Assembly (NCBI RefSeq): GCF_013282725.1
Contig: NZ_CP054043.1
Span: forward strand, 4,154,001 to 4,218,000
Direction: 5' to 3'
DNA from: Yersinia mollaretii ATCC 43969
GTDB taxonomy: Bacteria; Pseudomonadota; Gammaproteobacteria; Enterobacterales; Enterobacteriaceae
Length of the DNA stretch: 64,000 nt
The notes below the pieces were generated by a model that was not told where the DNA came from, did no database searches, and worked only from the letters and a program-made list of their open reading frames with translations. The position numbers and the translations under genes are program-made. Of the stretch, positions 30,191-39,381 are shown in pieces. How positions within the stretch are numbered: position 1 is the stretch's first letter; every line of letters begins with the position of its first letter.

Positions 30191-31726
30191 TTAGCCCTGA
30201 TTCATCTGTGCCTGCGCCATTGGTGTCTCAGCGGTTTTCTCACTTTGATCCGCGCTCTCTGGCTCATCAGTAAAACCCACCAGCCAAGTGAAAACCGCAC
30301 CTAATACAAATGCCACGGTGATAGAGAGCAGAAGCCCGAGAAATTGTGTCATATGCCCTTCTTTAAAGAAGACCGGCAAGACCGCGATACCCGGCAAGCA
30401 GTAACTCCACGACACGGCATTAAACGAACCGGCAATCGCCCCACCGATCCCCCCTGCGGCACAACTGCATAAGAAAGGTTTTTTCAACCGCAGGGCCACG
30501 CCATAAATGGCCGGCTCGGTAATCCCGAACAGTGCTGTGAGGCCAGCCGACAGTGAAATACCTTTCATTTCACGATTGCGGGTTTTTAAGTAAACGCCAA
30601 ACATCGTGCCTGCCATGGCAAAGACGGCGGAAGCTTGCAGGCCAGTAAAGGTGTCATAGCCCAGAGTCGCGTAGTTGCCGACAGTGACGGGCGTAATGCC
30701 CCAGTGAACCCCCAAGGTGACCAATGGCTGCCAAAAAGCACCGACCATAAACCCAGCAATGGCGGGGCTTAGATTGTAAAGCGTGTTGTAAACACCGCCA
30801 ATGGCTCCCCCAATCAGGTTACCGATGGGGCCGAAAACCAGCAGTGTTAATGGCACCATAATGGCAATACAAAACATCGGGGTGAACAGGTTACGCACCA
30901 CCATCGGCAAGATACGTTCAAAGAATCGTTGCACGTAAGACATTGCCCAAACCATCAAAATGATCGGGATAACCGAGGCGGTATAGCTCAGGTATTGCAC
31001 GGGAATACCGAAGAAATCCAAGGTCGGGGATGATAAAGGAATGCCGGCTATGGTATTTAAAATATGGGCGACCTGCGGATTATTCACCGCTTCATGCATC
31101 AATTGCTGAACAGCCGGGTCCGCTGAATTGACAGTAGTGATTTTATTGGCCGTCAGCATATTCATGTAATCAGGGCTGATCAGCGCACAGGCGGTAATCA
31201 CGGCGGTAAAGGGATTCACATTGAATTTTTTCGCGGCGGTAAAGGCCACCATCACGGGCAAGAAAGTAAAACCAGTCCATGAAACAAAATTTAAAATACG
31301 GTAGGTGCCACTCGCTGCATCCATCCAACCGATCGCGGCAAGAAAGGAGATAATCCCCTGCAAGATACCGCATGCCGCCAGCGGATAAAGAAAGGGAGCG
31401 AAGATACTGGAGATAATATCTATCAGGCGGCTAACAATGCCCACCTTGGGGGCTGCAATCGGGGCGCTTTCATCAATATTAATCAAGCGAGTAACGTGCT
31501 GATAAGCATCGCCAACGTGATTACCGATCACCACCTGCATTTGCCCACCCGCCTCAATGACGGTAATGACCCCTTTAACGCGATTGAGCCGTTCTTTGTC
31601 GACAACTTTATTATCTTTCAAGATGAAACGTAAACGTGTCGCACAATGTGTGACATTAATCACATTATTATCGCCACCAATATATTTAATAATTTCCTGC
31701 GCGGCCAATGCGTAATCAATTGCCAT
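30191..31726 (-). CDS. Beta-glucoside PTS enzyme IIBC
   Basis: Inner-membrane permease that phosphorylates and imports beta-glucosides. The 511 residues contain a IIB domain (about 1-85) with phosphocysteine Cys28 in VTHCATRLRF and a IIC domain of about ten hydrophobic segments with the signature FGITEPAIYGV. No IIA domain is fused at the C-terminus, which ends in a polar tail, so the glucose IIA (Crr) or another IIA must supply phosphate, as for AscF-type permeases. It is flanked by the RpiR gene upstream and the hydrolase downstream. Confidence 0.92.
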   Translation of the reverse strand: MAIDYALAAQEIIKYIGGDNNVINVTHCATRLRFILKDNKVVDKERLNRVKGVITVIEAGGQMQVVIGNHVGDAYQHVTRLINIDESAPIAAPKVGIVSRLIDIISSIFAPFLYPLAACGILQGIISFLAAIGWMDAASGTYRILNFVSWTGFTFLPVMVAFTAAKKFNVNPFTAVITACALISPDYMNMLTANKITTVNSADPAVQQLMHEAVNNPQVAHILNTIAGIPLSSPTLDFFGIPVQYLSYTASVIPIILMVWAMSYVQRFFERILPMVVRNLFTPMFCIAIMVPLTLLVFGPIGNLIGGAIGGVYNTLYNLSPAIAGFMVGAFWQPLVTLGVHWGITPVTVGNYATLGYDTFTGLQASAVFAMAGTMFGVYLKTRNREMKGISLSAGLTALFGITEPAIYGVALRLKKPFLCSCAAGGIGGAIAGSFNAVSWSYCLPGIAVLPVFFKEGHMTQFLGLLLSITVAFVLGAVFTWLVGFTDEPESADQSEKTAETPMAQAQMNQG

Positions 31727-31849
31727 TATTCATCTCCTGTCAAGGTACTGAGTATAAGGTAAGCAGAACGTTACTGGCTTATTATTAGTATTTTTATTTG
31801 ACTCAGAATGGAGTTTAGCAAAAAGGAAAATGAAGTCACGATATAACAA

Positions 31850-31861
31850 AAATCGCGATTT
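31850..31861. promoter_or_regulatory. Palindrome in the PTS promoter, candidate RpiR operator
   Basis: AAATCGCGATTT is a perfect 12-bp palindrome in the 175-bp gap upstream of the PTS gene, with a TGTGACAT half-site like that of CRP (minus strand, near 31868-31875). Placement suggests control of the PTS-glucosidase transcript by the neighbouring regulator. No binding data are visible. Confidence 0.4.
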
Positions 31862-31877
31862 GGAATATGTCACATGT

Positions 31878-31902
31878 AAAAAACACCCTGTTTTAGGGTG
31901 CT
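31878..31902 (-). terminator. Terminator of the rpiR-type gene
   Basis: On the minus strand, CACCCT-AAAAC-AGGGTG is followed by T6, at the regulator stop codon. It separates the regulator transcript from the PTS operon. Confidence 0.85.
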
Positions 31903-32633
31903 TATTGATGCGTTAATTGCGGGAGTTTTTTGCCTATGGTTTCAATAATATATAACACCGGAATTTGGGTGGTAATATTATATTGCCCTTCAAGGACAAT
32001 AGGGGGCATATGGTAGGAGATATTCAGGTCGGCCATTTTAGCCAGTGTCGAGTTTTCACTGTTGGTCAGACTGATTATTTTACATTTATGCAGGCTAAAT
32101 TGGTTGGCAAGGCGAATAATTTCTTCTGTTTCGCCGGATACGGAGAGGATGATAGCAATAGCATCCTGATACATATCGCTGTTGATAGGATAATAGGGAT
32201 CATCAATATAGGTGCTAAATTTACCAATATTAGAGAAAAAACGCGCGCTGTATTTCCCTAATGCACCGGAGGTGCCGATGCCAACAAATATAATTCGTTG
32301 AGTGGCTGCTATTTGGGCCGCCGCCGTATCTAATAATTCATCAAACTCACTATTATTAATACTTTTAAAATAGCTGATTATTTCACTGATACCAAAACTG
32401 ACGGGCGGTTTGTCATCGTGTTCTAAATAGAGTTTAAAACGCACCCGAAATTCAGAATAGCCATCACAGTTCATTTTCTTGCAGAAACGTAAAACCGTGG
32501 TGGTCGAAACTCCCGCAGCATCAGCCAGCTCTCGGATGGTCATATACATCACTTTGTCGGTATTTTTTATGATGTAGTTATAAACAATCAATTCCAGTTC
32601 GTTTAACGCGGATATTTCTTTATATGTAAACAT
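31902..32633 (-). CDS. RpiR-family transcriptional regulator
   Basis: 243 residues. The N-terminal HTH_6 domain (about 1-76: FTYKEISALNELELIVYNYI, TIRELADAAGVSTTTVLRFCKKM) is followed by a SIS sugar-phosphate-binding domain (about 95-220: IIFVGIGTSGALGKYSARFF, ILSVSGETEEIIRLA). It likely senses a phosphorylated sugar and controls the adjacent beta-glucoside PTS and hydrolase genes. I start at ATG 32633, which gives the family N-terminus and length. The longer frame reaching 32750 adds 39 residues without similarity. Confidence 0.9.
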   Translation of the reverse strand: MFTYKEISALNELELIVYNYIIKNTDKVMYMTIRELADAAGVSTTTVLRFCKKMNCDGYSEFRVRFKLYLEHDDKPPVSFGISEIISYFKSINNSEFDELLDTAAAQIAATQRIIFVGIGTSGALGKYSARFFSNIGKFSTYIDDPYYPINSDMYQDAIAIILSVSGETEEIIRLANQFSLHKCKIISLTNSENSTLAKMADLNISYHMPPIVLEGQYNITTQIPVLYIIETIGKKLPQLTHQ

Positions 32634-32777
32634 ACTGATACCTGAAACGATGCAATGACCTGAGATAGATGAATTTAGCATGAAACGGTGGGAGTAACGA
32701 GGGGTTGTGGCTGCGGAGAGTAGTGAATTTATTGAACGGCCTCTTAGCACAAAACTAGATTCAAGATAGTTGAATTT

Positions 32778-32799
32778 ATGGCCGCAAATCAGCGGCCAT
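32778..32799 (-). terminator. Hairpin at the 3' end of the tail locus
   Basis: ATGGCCGC and GCGGCCAT form a perfect 8-bp stem with a 6-base loop, just past the last tail gene (stop at 32805). The T-rich tail is weak (AAATTC), but the position fits the end of the long late transcript. Confidence 0.6.
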
Positions 32800-32804
32800 T
32801 CATT

Positions 32805-33027
32805 TTAACGTTTAGATGTCGTCGGCTCCGGTAATCCATCTATCCACATATGCACTTTGTTATAAAAGATAGCCCACTTCGGATCATCAGTTTCAATCTC
32901 ACCCTGATGAGGGAAATCTTCTGGATCTTGTGGCCCTGCCAGATAAGCAATGATTTCTATTTTCTTTCACCTTTGCTATCACGTTAACAATTAGCCTATC
33001 CGCATTAACTATTGCATAGCTACTCAT
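32805..33027 (-). pseudogene. Frameshifted tail-fibre accessory gene
   Basis: ATG 33027 overlaps the stop of the fibre gene (ATGA) and reads MSSYAIVNADRLIVNVIA, a common start of small phage tail accessory proteins. After about 21 codons the frame must shift once, near GTGAAAGAAAATAG (about 32965). The reading then continues as IEIIAYLAGPQDPEDFPHQG to WIDGLPEPTTSKR and TAA at 32807-32805. Without the shift it stops early. It could be a decayed gene or a sequencing error in an A-rich run; programmed shifting is less likely. Confidence 0.65.
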
Positions 33028-33959
33028 GAATATTCCTCCACAATGCTTACGCCTTTAAATCCGGCCATACCCTGAATTTGAGTAGCATTACTAGCGCGAA
33101 GTTGTCCGCTTCCGCCTATGCCTGCGTTACCGAGTTTAGATCGAGCGGTTGAGTGATAATTTGTTGCAACACCTATTGCAATGAGAACTGCCGGATCTAC
33201 TGGCTGCCCATATTCGCTACAAAGCAATACTCCGGCGGGGTCAATCGTGGGTGCTGAAGTAGTGCCTTGTGGGCTGGAATAGCCCGGCGGAGTGATTGAA
33301 TTACCGACTAAAGACCCAATGCCGCCGGAGCAAATAAGGAGATTACCAAATGAAGTATCCCCCCCATTGAAGCCGTTACCAAGACGCGGCTGCCCACCCT
33401 CACCAATGGTGACCAATACACTGTCAAACTTCGAGAAAAAGAGGGCCTCTGCATATACGCCGATCCCACCCGGGCATGTGATTGTATTTTGTGATGATCC
33501 TGTGGCTGATGCCGCGCCTGACGCCGCCCCTCCAGCGATTTGGCGCACGCGAATAAATTTTGTTTTTTCTTGAGCGTGGAACACCTGTGTATCAGCAATC
33601 ACTGATGTCTTAATTAGTCGTCCATTTTCGACGCCACTTAAACCAAGGTTTGCGAGAGTCTCGGCGACCGCTGCGGCACCGGCGTTTTTAATTTCCTTAA
33701 GATGATTTGCCGCCTGAAGAAAATCACTGCCCTCAATACCATTACTGATCAGTTTTGAAATAGCGGCGGCAACTTGATTAAACTGATCGCTATCGGCCTC
33801 AATATCCGCAGCAGACAGAACACTCATTAATTCCCGCTGCAAGGTATTAAACCATTCGGCGGGTAATATCGTTGGTGGAACCCCACCGGCGACATTGCCG
33901 TCGGTAAATTCGCCATTAATATCGGCGCGCGTATTAGGAATATCTCCAATTTTTTGCAT
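33024..33959 (-). CDS. Tail fibre protein (receptor-binding)
   Basis: 311 residues, last structural gene of the tail locus. The N-terminus (MQKIGDIPNTRADINGEFTDG, PPTILPAEWFNTLQRELM) is the conserved baseplate-attaching start found in many enterobacterial tail fibres. The C-terminal half is rich in Gly/Ser and ends GFKGVSIVEEYS, like the glycine-rich adhesin tips of short fibres that fix host range. It should decide which cells the tailocin kills. It sits downstream of the gp48-like gene. A frameshifted accessory gene overlaps its stop. No separate intact assembly chaperone is visible. Confidence 0.8.
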   Translation of the reverse strand: MQKIGDIPNTRADINGEFTDGNVAGGVPPTILPAEWFNTLQRELMSVLSAADIEADSDQFNQVAAAISKLISNGIEGSDFLQAANHLKEIKNAGAAAVAETLANLGLSGVENGRLIKTSVIADTQVFHAQEKTKFIRVRQIAGGAASGAASATGSSQNTITCPGGIGVYAEALFFSKFDSVLVTIGEGGQPRLGNGFNGGDTSFGNLLICSGGIGSLVGNSITPPGYSSPQGTTSAPTIDPAGVLLCSEYGQPVDPAVLIAIGVATNYHSTARSKLGNAGIGGSGQLRASNATQIQGMAGFKGVSIVEEYS

Positions 33960-34038
33960 AGTAAAACCTCACTGATTAAAGCGATATAGATACCCCCTGA
34001 GTACTTGGGGAGTGAATAGGGTTAATTAATGGATATGA

Positions 34039-34635
34039 TTAATTGATATAGCCGAACTTCAGAATGGCATGAGACGGATTTAACACCGCCATGCGGCACT
34101 CCAGTTGTTTATTACCCCATGAGCGCAGCGGATCGCGGCAATAGGTCAATCCACACTGAGCATGATGAATCGTGGTTTCCGGCGCAGTAATCAGCCACGT
34201 GAATGGCCACTCCTCGCCGTTGAGTGCATCACGGCAAACAGACATCCCCGCGCAAGCTTGCCGATATTGGGTGATGGTAATGACATAACCCAGCGCTTTT
34301 GCCACGCGGATAAAATAGGCCGCTGACTGCCCGCCGATACCAAACAATTTCGACACAACTGCCCGTTGGCGCTGGATCATGCTGTCAACTTCGCCGATAG
34401 CACAGAGATCCGGCAGCCCAACGGTGGCCTCCCACTCGGGCAGCATGGCTGTCGCCGTTGCCGGAAACGCGGCTGTGAGCAGATCCTGAGCCTCTTCGTC
34501 GCTGCGCTGATAGGCATTCGCCAGCGCCCGCAACACCTCGGTTTGTACCCCATCGGGCTGCCGTGGCCAGACTAACCCCATCGGCATTAATGCTTGTAAT
34601 GCTCCGGTATATTCACTGACAGAATAGCGGCTCAT
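34039..34635 (-). CDS. Mu gp48/YmfQ-like baseplate protein
   Basis: 198 residues of the YmfQ/DUF2313 family. The start MSRYSVSEYTGALQALMPMGLVWPR, the middle LLTAAFPATATAMLPEWEATVGLPD and a C-terminal AQCGLTYCRDPLRSWGN are typical (quoted in part). In Mu-type tails gp48 belongs to the baseplate wedge with gp47. Its ATG overlaps the gp47-like stop by 4 bp, so the two are translationally coupled. It is complete in length. Confidence 0.88.
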   Translation of the reverse strand: MSRYSVSEYTGALQALMPMGLVWPRQPDGVQTEVLRALANAYQRSDEEAQDLLTAAFPATATAMLPEWEATVGLPDLCAIGEVDSMIQRQRAVVSKLFGIGGQSAAYFIRVAKALGYVITITQYRQACAGMSVCRDALNGEEWPFTWLITAPETTIHHAQCGLTYCRDPLRSWGNKQLECRMAVLNPSHAILKFGYIN

Positions 34636-35768
34636 AGGTAACTCACTGTACCCCTGACGGGGATTTTACCTGTTTCCAGCTCAATATTGGCCGTAGGAGA
34701 TTGCATAATAAAGCCGCTGGTGCCCGCCACCTCGCCGATCGCCAGCAACAGTGATGACCAGAGGATTTTGCCACCGGGTTCGCCTTCGGTGAAAAAAACT
34801 TCGTCAATTGCGGCATTAATGGCCGCCGTGGTTTCATTGTCCGCATAAGGGATACCGCTGATAATAAAATCAATGGGTTGTGCCACGGGTGCGCACACAT
34901 AAACCAAGGCGATAATCGGTTGTTCCAGATAAATGCGGTCAGCCACCCGCCCTTGGTCACCGGTAGCTTTGACTGCCCCCCAACTCTCCAGTGATGAGAT
35001 ACCGTCACTGCCCTGCGGGAATCCATCGTGATCATTATCATCACACATGATGTACACCCCGACACTGCCCGCTCCCATCAAGCGCCGCTTCACCCAGCAT
35101 CGGGTGACACCCGGCACGGCCAGCGCCCAAGATTGATAATCAGTGTCATTACCCCCTTGCGGAACATTCTGGTAGGCCAATAGCATTCGAGAGCGAAATG
35201 CCTCTTCGGATTCAATATCCGCACCACCGCTGATAGGGCTCAGCGCCGTCGCCGTGGCCTGTACCCCGTCAATGGCGATATCCAGTGTCAACAGGGTCCC
35301 TGACTCGCTGTTACCTCGGTTGCCGCCGCCCGTGGCATCATCCAACGGGCTGGGTAAAATAGCCGTAATTTCGCCAAATGCGTTGCCATCAGCGGTGATA
35401 TCAACCTCTTTATCCAGTCGATACTGATAGCCGTCCGCCCGATTGAGTAACCGCCCTGTCGGAATGACTCGGCCCGCAATGCCACTGAAGCGGATTTGCG
35501 CACCACGGGCTGGCATCGCGGCTTTACGGTAGACATCTTTTAGCGCCGCCCAAGCCGCAAGATACTCATCCGTCGCATGGTAAGGCGTGGCCTGTTGGGC
35601 AATGTAATCCAGATAGCCGTAATGCAGATGTGCCATCCCGGCGTCCGCATCACTGATCACGCCGATATTAGAAAAACGCAGTAAATTGCCGCCGGTTTTC
35701 AGCTCCGATTGGATATATGACTGATTTCGTTGCCGCAATTCACTTAATGTGGGTCGATTAAATGGCAT
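34632..35768 (-). CDS. Mu gp47/P2 gpJ-like baseplate wedge protein
   Basis: 378 residues of the Baseplate J family. It begins MPFNRPTLSELRQRNQSYI, followed by AAMPARGAQIRFSGIAG, a GG-rich centre with GGADIESEEAFRSRMLLAYQN, GGNDTDYQSWALAVPGVTRCWV and EPGGKILWSSLLLAIGEV near the end. It is the main wedge component of contractile baseplates. It follows the gp46-like gene by 3 bp and overlaps the gp48-like gene. No defect seen. Confidence 0.92.
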   Translation of the reverse strand: MPFNRPTLSELRQRNQSYIQSELKTGGNLLRFSNIGVISDADAGMAHLHYGYLDYIAQQATPYHATDEYLAAWAALKDVYRKAAMPARGAQIRFSGIAGRVIPTGRLLNRADGYQYRLDKEVDITADGNAFGEITAILPSPLDDATGGGNRGNSESGTLLTLDIAIDGVQATATALSPISGGADIESEEAFRSRMLLAYQNVPQGGNDTDYQSWALAVPGVTRCWVKRRLMGAGSVGVYIMCDDNDHDGFPQGSDGISSLESWGAVKATGDQGRVADRIYLEQPIIALVYVCAPVAQPIDFIISGIPYADNETTAAINAAIDEVFFTEGEPGGKILWSSLLLAIGEVAGTSGFIMQSPTANIELETGKIPVRGTVSYL

Positions 35769-35771
35769 GAA

Positions 35772-36209
35772 TTACTCCTCCCATACCCATGAAAATTTAA
35801 CTGATGATTGAGTTTTACCCGGCTGTTGGTAAGTAATCACTAGCCGCAGTGTGTTGGGGTAGACTCTCTCTGCACGGGTGCTGATGGCCGCCACCACACC
35901 ATCCTCCGTCAGCCAAGCCAGCGCCTGTGCGGCATAATCTTCCGCTTTGATGGCAACCTGCGAGGTAAGCTTTTGTCGCCGCAGCAACCACAGCCGCGAT
36001 CCAATGGGCGATGCCGCCCCAGTGTCGCCCCACCAGCCTCGTCGGTCATCGCCGTCAAAGGCATCATCCACCCGCGCCAAGCCGTCAGTGAATAGACTCA
36101 GCAGAATGGCAGTGTGTAAATCATCACCATCCAGTAAGCCGCCATGACCCGTCCGCCAGTCGCCCAGCGAACGATCGACATCCCAAACTGTTTTAATATC
36201 GGTGGTCAT
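35772..36209 (-). CDS. Mu gp46/P2 gpW-like baseplate protein
   Basis: 145 residues of the phage GP46 family: TDIKTVWDVDRSLGDW, LHTAILLSLFTDG, DRRGWWGD, GSRLWLLRRQK and a C-terminal TYQQPGKTQSSVKFSWVWEE. It is a small, lysozyme-less wedge protein that joins sheath and baseplate. Its ATG overlaps the stop of the gp45-like gene (ATGA-type junction at 36206-36209). It is complete. Confidence 0.9.
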   Translation of the reverse strand: MTTDIKTVWDVDRSLGDWRTGHGGLLDGDDLHTAILLSLFTDGLARVDDAFDGDDRRGWWGDTGAASPIGSRLWLLRRQKLTSQVAIKAEDYAAQALAWLTEDGVVAAISTRAERVYPNTLRLVITYQQPGKTQSSVKFSWVWEE

Positions 36210-36802
36210 CGCACCCCCTTCGCGGGTGTTTCACTGGTGAGAGTGGCACTGCCCGACTGTACGTTTTTGAGTTGATGATTGTGGCTGTTATAGGCGTCAC
36301 GTAAGGTTTTCAGCGTGGTAGAATTACTGCCCGCGTTATCGATGATATCGCCGCTAACCTCCAGTAACGGGGTGTTCAGCCGGACTTTGACTGAGGCATT
36401 GACCGTCACCTCCGTGGCGTTATTGATGATGACGGGTTGATGGTGGGCCTCAATGATCACCCCGTTTTCGGTTAGTTTGATAAACTGCCCCCACTGGGAA
36501 TAGATCACGGTTTCCCCCGCCTTTAGCCCGGTATGGCGATAAGCCGGATGGTTAGAGGCAATGATCAGGCCGCTGGAGCGATCTCCGCCCAGAAAGCCAA
36601 TCACCACATCACTGCCGGCAGGCAGGCCGGAAGAGAAGCCGAACTCCGCCAGCCGTGGCGTGTTGCTGTGCACCTCCAGCGGCGTTTGGTACTGCACGGA
36701 TTGCACCCCGTCACTGTCATCAGAAGCGCTGACCCGCCCGATCCCCAGCAACATCTTGATCTGTCGATACAGCGTCGAGATTTGTCCGCTGACATCATTC
36801 AT
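36206..36802 (-). CDS. Mu gp45/gpV-like baseplate spike protein
   Basis: 198 residues, trimeric spike of the membrane-piercing tip. It has the Mu gp45 pattern: MNDVSGQISTLYRQIKMLLGIGRV, an OB-fold-like middle (GFSSGLPAGSDVVIGFLGGDRSSG) and a beta-helical repeat region (VIIEAHHQPVIINNATEVTVNASVKV). The end has SHNHQLKNVQSG, where His residues could bind the iron ion seen in Mu-type spike tips. It lies 15 bp downstream of the gp44-like gene. Confidence 0.9.
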   Translation of the reverse strand: MNDVSGQISTLYRQIKMLLGIGRVSASDDSDGVQSVQYQTPLEVHSNTPRLAEFGFSSGLPAGSDVVIGFLGGDRSSGLIIASNHPAYRHTGLKAGETVIYSQWGQFIKLTENGVIIEAHHQPVIINNATEVTVNASVKVRLNTPLLEVSGDIIDNAGSNSTTLKTLRDAYNSHNHQLKNVQSGSATLTSETPAKGVR

Positions 36803-36817
36803 GATTAACCCTCTGTT

Positions 36818-37888
36818 TCATTTGGTTTTATTGGGCTGAATAGCAAAGGCCGCAGGCGGCATCAATGTCATGTTCGCCACTGTCCCTTTGGCGTCTTTGA
36901 CATAAATAACCTCGGCCAGCAGCCACAATTCATCTTTCAGCCCTAAAGCCGGGATAGTGATAGGAATCAGTGAGTTGACTTCCCACAGTTGTTGATTTCG
37001 ATCACGCCAGTTGTCCACTTGCACCTTGAGCACTTTGGAACGGCCATTTTTGCGATTGATAGCCCAATCGAGGCTATCTTTGACCAAATTCGCGGAGTTC
37101 ATGGTGCTTTCGACGATAATGATTTGGTGACGATGGCGATCGGGGAACTGTTCAGCCAGCGCGGTATCCTGCGTTCTGACCAAGGCCGACGTATTATTGC
37201 CACCGGACGCGGCCCGTCGGGTAATCGCGTTGCTGGAGAGGGATACCCCGGTGTAATCAATAAAGCGCTGATTGATATCAGTATGTAGGCTGGCACTGAG
37301 AATATTGACGCCTTGCGCCACCCCGCTGGCCGCTTGACGGGTGCCAACGCGAGTCAGATATAAATGACCATCCGGCTGGTCGTAATAGAGTAGCGCCGCC
37401 CAGCGAGTCACTCGCTCAATCACCGCTTGCGCCGTATCCCCCCAATTCAAGGTAAATTGCGGCACGACGGTCATGTCGGCGATATCAGAGGTCACCTTGA
37501 TGCCATAAGGTGCGGCTAATTTTTGCGCAATTTGCAATGCCGTGGATTGGCTGATCACACTGTTAGGCCACTCGGCGGAGCAATCCACCAGATCCTGACA
37601 TTGGCTGCGTCCCTTGGCGCTGACCTCATGGGTGTTGACGGTGATGCTGCTATCCCAGCTGTCGATATAGCCATTGAGCACTATGTCTTTGCCCAGCTTC
37701 ACCACACAGCGATCGCCGGGGTTGACCCATTGCTGCCCCTCACTGGCGGGATAGCGATCCATTAGTGATAACTCAAAGCTGCTGGGTAACTTTTCAATGC
37801 TGCGCGTCACCTGAACCTTACTCCAGCCGGTGATTGCCCTGCCGCCTACCTCCAGTGTGAGGTCATCACTTATCCGTTGCTCATTCAT
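36818..37888 (-). CDS. Mu gp44/gpD-like baseplate hub protein
   Basis: 356 residues, a hub protein with the T4 gp27-type fold, found as gp44 in Mu. The start has DDLTLEVGGRAITGWSKVQVTRS and SFELSLMDRYPA, followed by VKLGKDIVLNGYIDSWD and a KGRSQCQDLVDCSAEW block typical of the group. It connects the tube to the spike. Its start overlaps the stop of the gp43-like gene by 4 bp (37885-37888). It is complete. Confidence 0.88.
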   Translation of the reverse strand: MNEQRISDDLTLEVGGRAITGWSKVQVTRSIEKLPSSFELSLMDRYPASEGQQWVNPGDRCVVKLGKDIVLNGYIDSWDSSITVNTHEVSAKGRSQCQDLVDCSAEWPNSVISQSTALQIAQKLAAPYGIKVTSDIADMTVVPQFTLNWGDTAQAVIERVTRWAALLYYDQPDGHLYLTRVGTRQAASGVAQGVNILSASLHTDINQRFIDYTGVSLSSNAITRRAASGGNNTSALVRTQDTALAEQFPDRHRHQIIIVESTMNSANLVKDSLDWAINRKNGRSKVLKVQVDNWRDRNQQLWEVNSLIPITIPALGLKDELWLLAEVIYVKDAKGTVANMTLMPPAAFAIQPNKTK

Positions 37889-39291
37889 AAGTTCAATGCC
37901 TTAAACCGAACGGGCATAAATGCCGGATGAATCGGATTGGCCATTTTGACTAGCCCATCGCCCCGTAATGCATCCTGATAGAGGCGGTTTGCCAGCATCA
38001 GAGCAGGCAGTGAGCGGTTAAAGCTGACTTCACCGACACGCGATAAATTCGCCCCCGCCTGTTGCAGCAGCGCCACAATCGACTCTCGCATCAGCATCAG
38101 TGCCGAGTAGGTTTCATCATTGCCGCGATCGGCCGCTGCCAGTGCAGTGTCGTCAATCACCGCGCAGACTCGGCCCAGTACCGCGACCGCATCGTCATAA
38201 CTTTCCGGCTGATATTGGGCGGCGACAGACACCATGCCTCCGGCACAGAGGGTCATCATTAAATGATGGCTGGCATCCATAACAGCTACGTCACTGCTGT
38301 TGGCGAGAAATCTGTCGTCACGGATTGCCGTCAGGTTTTCCATCAGGCGGATAATATCTAAGGTACTGATCCCGCTGGCTAATAGGGCATTGACCAGTGC
38401 CAGCACCTTGCCAGCATACCCATCAATGCTGCTCGCACTGAGTAACGCCTCGATGGCCGCATCAATCGCGGCTTGCCCTTCAACCGTCAACGCCAGCCGC
38501 TGGGCTACCAATGCGGGCAAATTATTGGTGTCACTTTGCTGGCTCACGACGGCGGTTGCGCCTGAGCTGCTGCCACCGACAGTGCCATGATTGAAGCGGC
38601 CATAGCGGTTACGGCCCAAGGTTGAGCGCAGTGCATTGCCGAGATTACTGGCTTCATTGGTGGTGTTGGTGACCATGCGCCCCCAAAATGCCGCCGTATT
38701 TTTCAGGGTTTTTATCGCCTGAGTGGCCGAGCGCATTTCACCTTTCACTGTTGAGATAAAACCAGCGACGGCTTTGGCGCTCAAGCCCAGCCAGGAAGAT
38801 TGAATGGAAGTCCCAATTTCTGCCGCGCCGGTGATAGCAAAGGCCCGTAAACCAGACTCAACCACCGTGAGTGTGAAGGCGAAGACGCGCCCATTGGCGC
38901 TGTTTTCATCGATTTTCAGTGCGCTATCGGTGACACTGACCATCATTTCGCCGAGTGTCGGATGAACCAATGTTCCGGCACCGGGCATTTCACAGGCGGC
39001 GATCAATGAATCGCGCTGTGTCATCACATCTGGTGCAGTGTATATCTGACTGTTTTGCACCAGAAATCCGCTTAACAACAGGGTTCTGGCGCTGCGCCCC
39101 ATATCTTCGATATAGCTGGTGTCGCGATAAGGGTAGCTGTGGACCACCTGACGGCGGCCAAAGTTGCTGGCGCTTTTATCAATCACAAAAGGAACACCAC
39201 GAAACGATGCTTGGTGCAGATGTTCCGACCATTGCCAATTGTCGCTACCCTCGCCCAATAGCGCGGATAATGTATTGCCGATAAGTGACAT
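37885..39291 (-). CDS. Mu gp43/DNA-circulation N-domain tail protein
   Basis: 468 residues. The N-terminus (LHQASFRGVPFVIDKSASNFGRRQVVHSYPYRDTSYIEDMG, in part) is the DNA circulation protein N-terminal domain that defines Mu gpN/gp43-type tail proteins. The rest is alpha-helical and Ala-rich. Despite the family name its role in contractile tails is structural, near the hub. It lies between the tape-measure and hub genes in the standard Mu order. Confidence 0.87.
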   Translation of the reverse strand: MSLIGNTLSALLGEGSDNWQWSEHLHQASFRGVPFVIDKSASNFGRRQVVHSYPYRDTSYIEDMGRSARTLLLSGFLVQNSQIYTAPDVMTQRDSLIAACEMPGAGTLVHPTLGEMMVSVTDSALKIDENSANGRVFAFTLTVVESGLRAFAITGAAEIGTSIQSSWLGLSAKAVAGFISTVKGEMRSATQAIKTLKNTAAFWGRMVTNTTNEASNLGNALRSTLGRNRYGRFNHGTVGGSSSGATAVVSQQSDTNNLPALVAQRLALTVEGQAAIDAAIEALLSASSIDGYAGKVLALVNALLASGISTLDIIRLMENLTAIRDDRFLANSSDVAVMDASHHLMMTLCAGGMVSVAAQYQPESYDDAVAVLGRVCAVIDDTALAAADRGNDETYSALMLMRESIVALLQQAGANLSRVGEVSFNRSLPALMLANRLYQDALRGDGLVKMANPIHPAFMPVRFKALNL

Positions 39292-39381
39292 TTCGTTCTC
39301 CTATACAGGATGCTTAGGATAGAAAGTAAAAAACCCGCCGAAGCGGGTTATGACGAAATTGAAGTGATATTAAGGGCTGCA

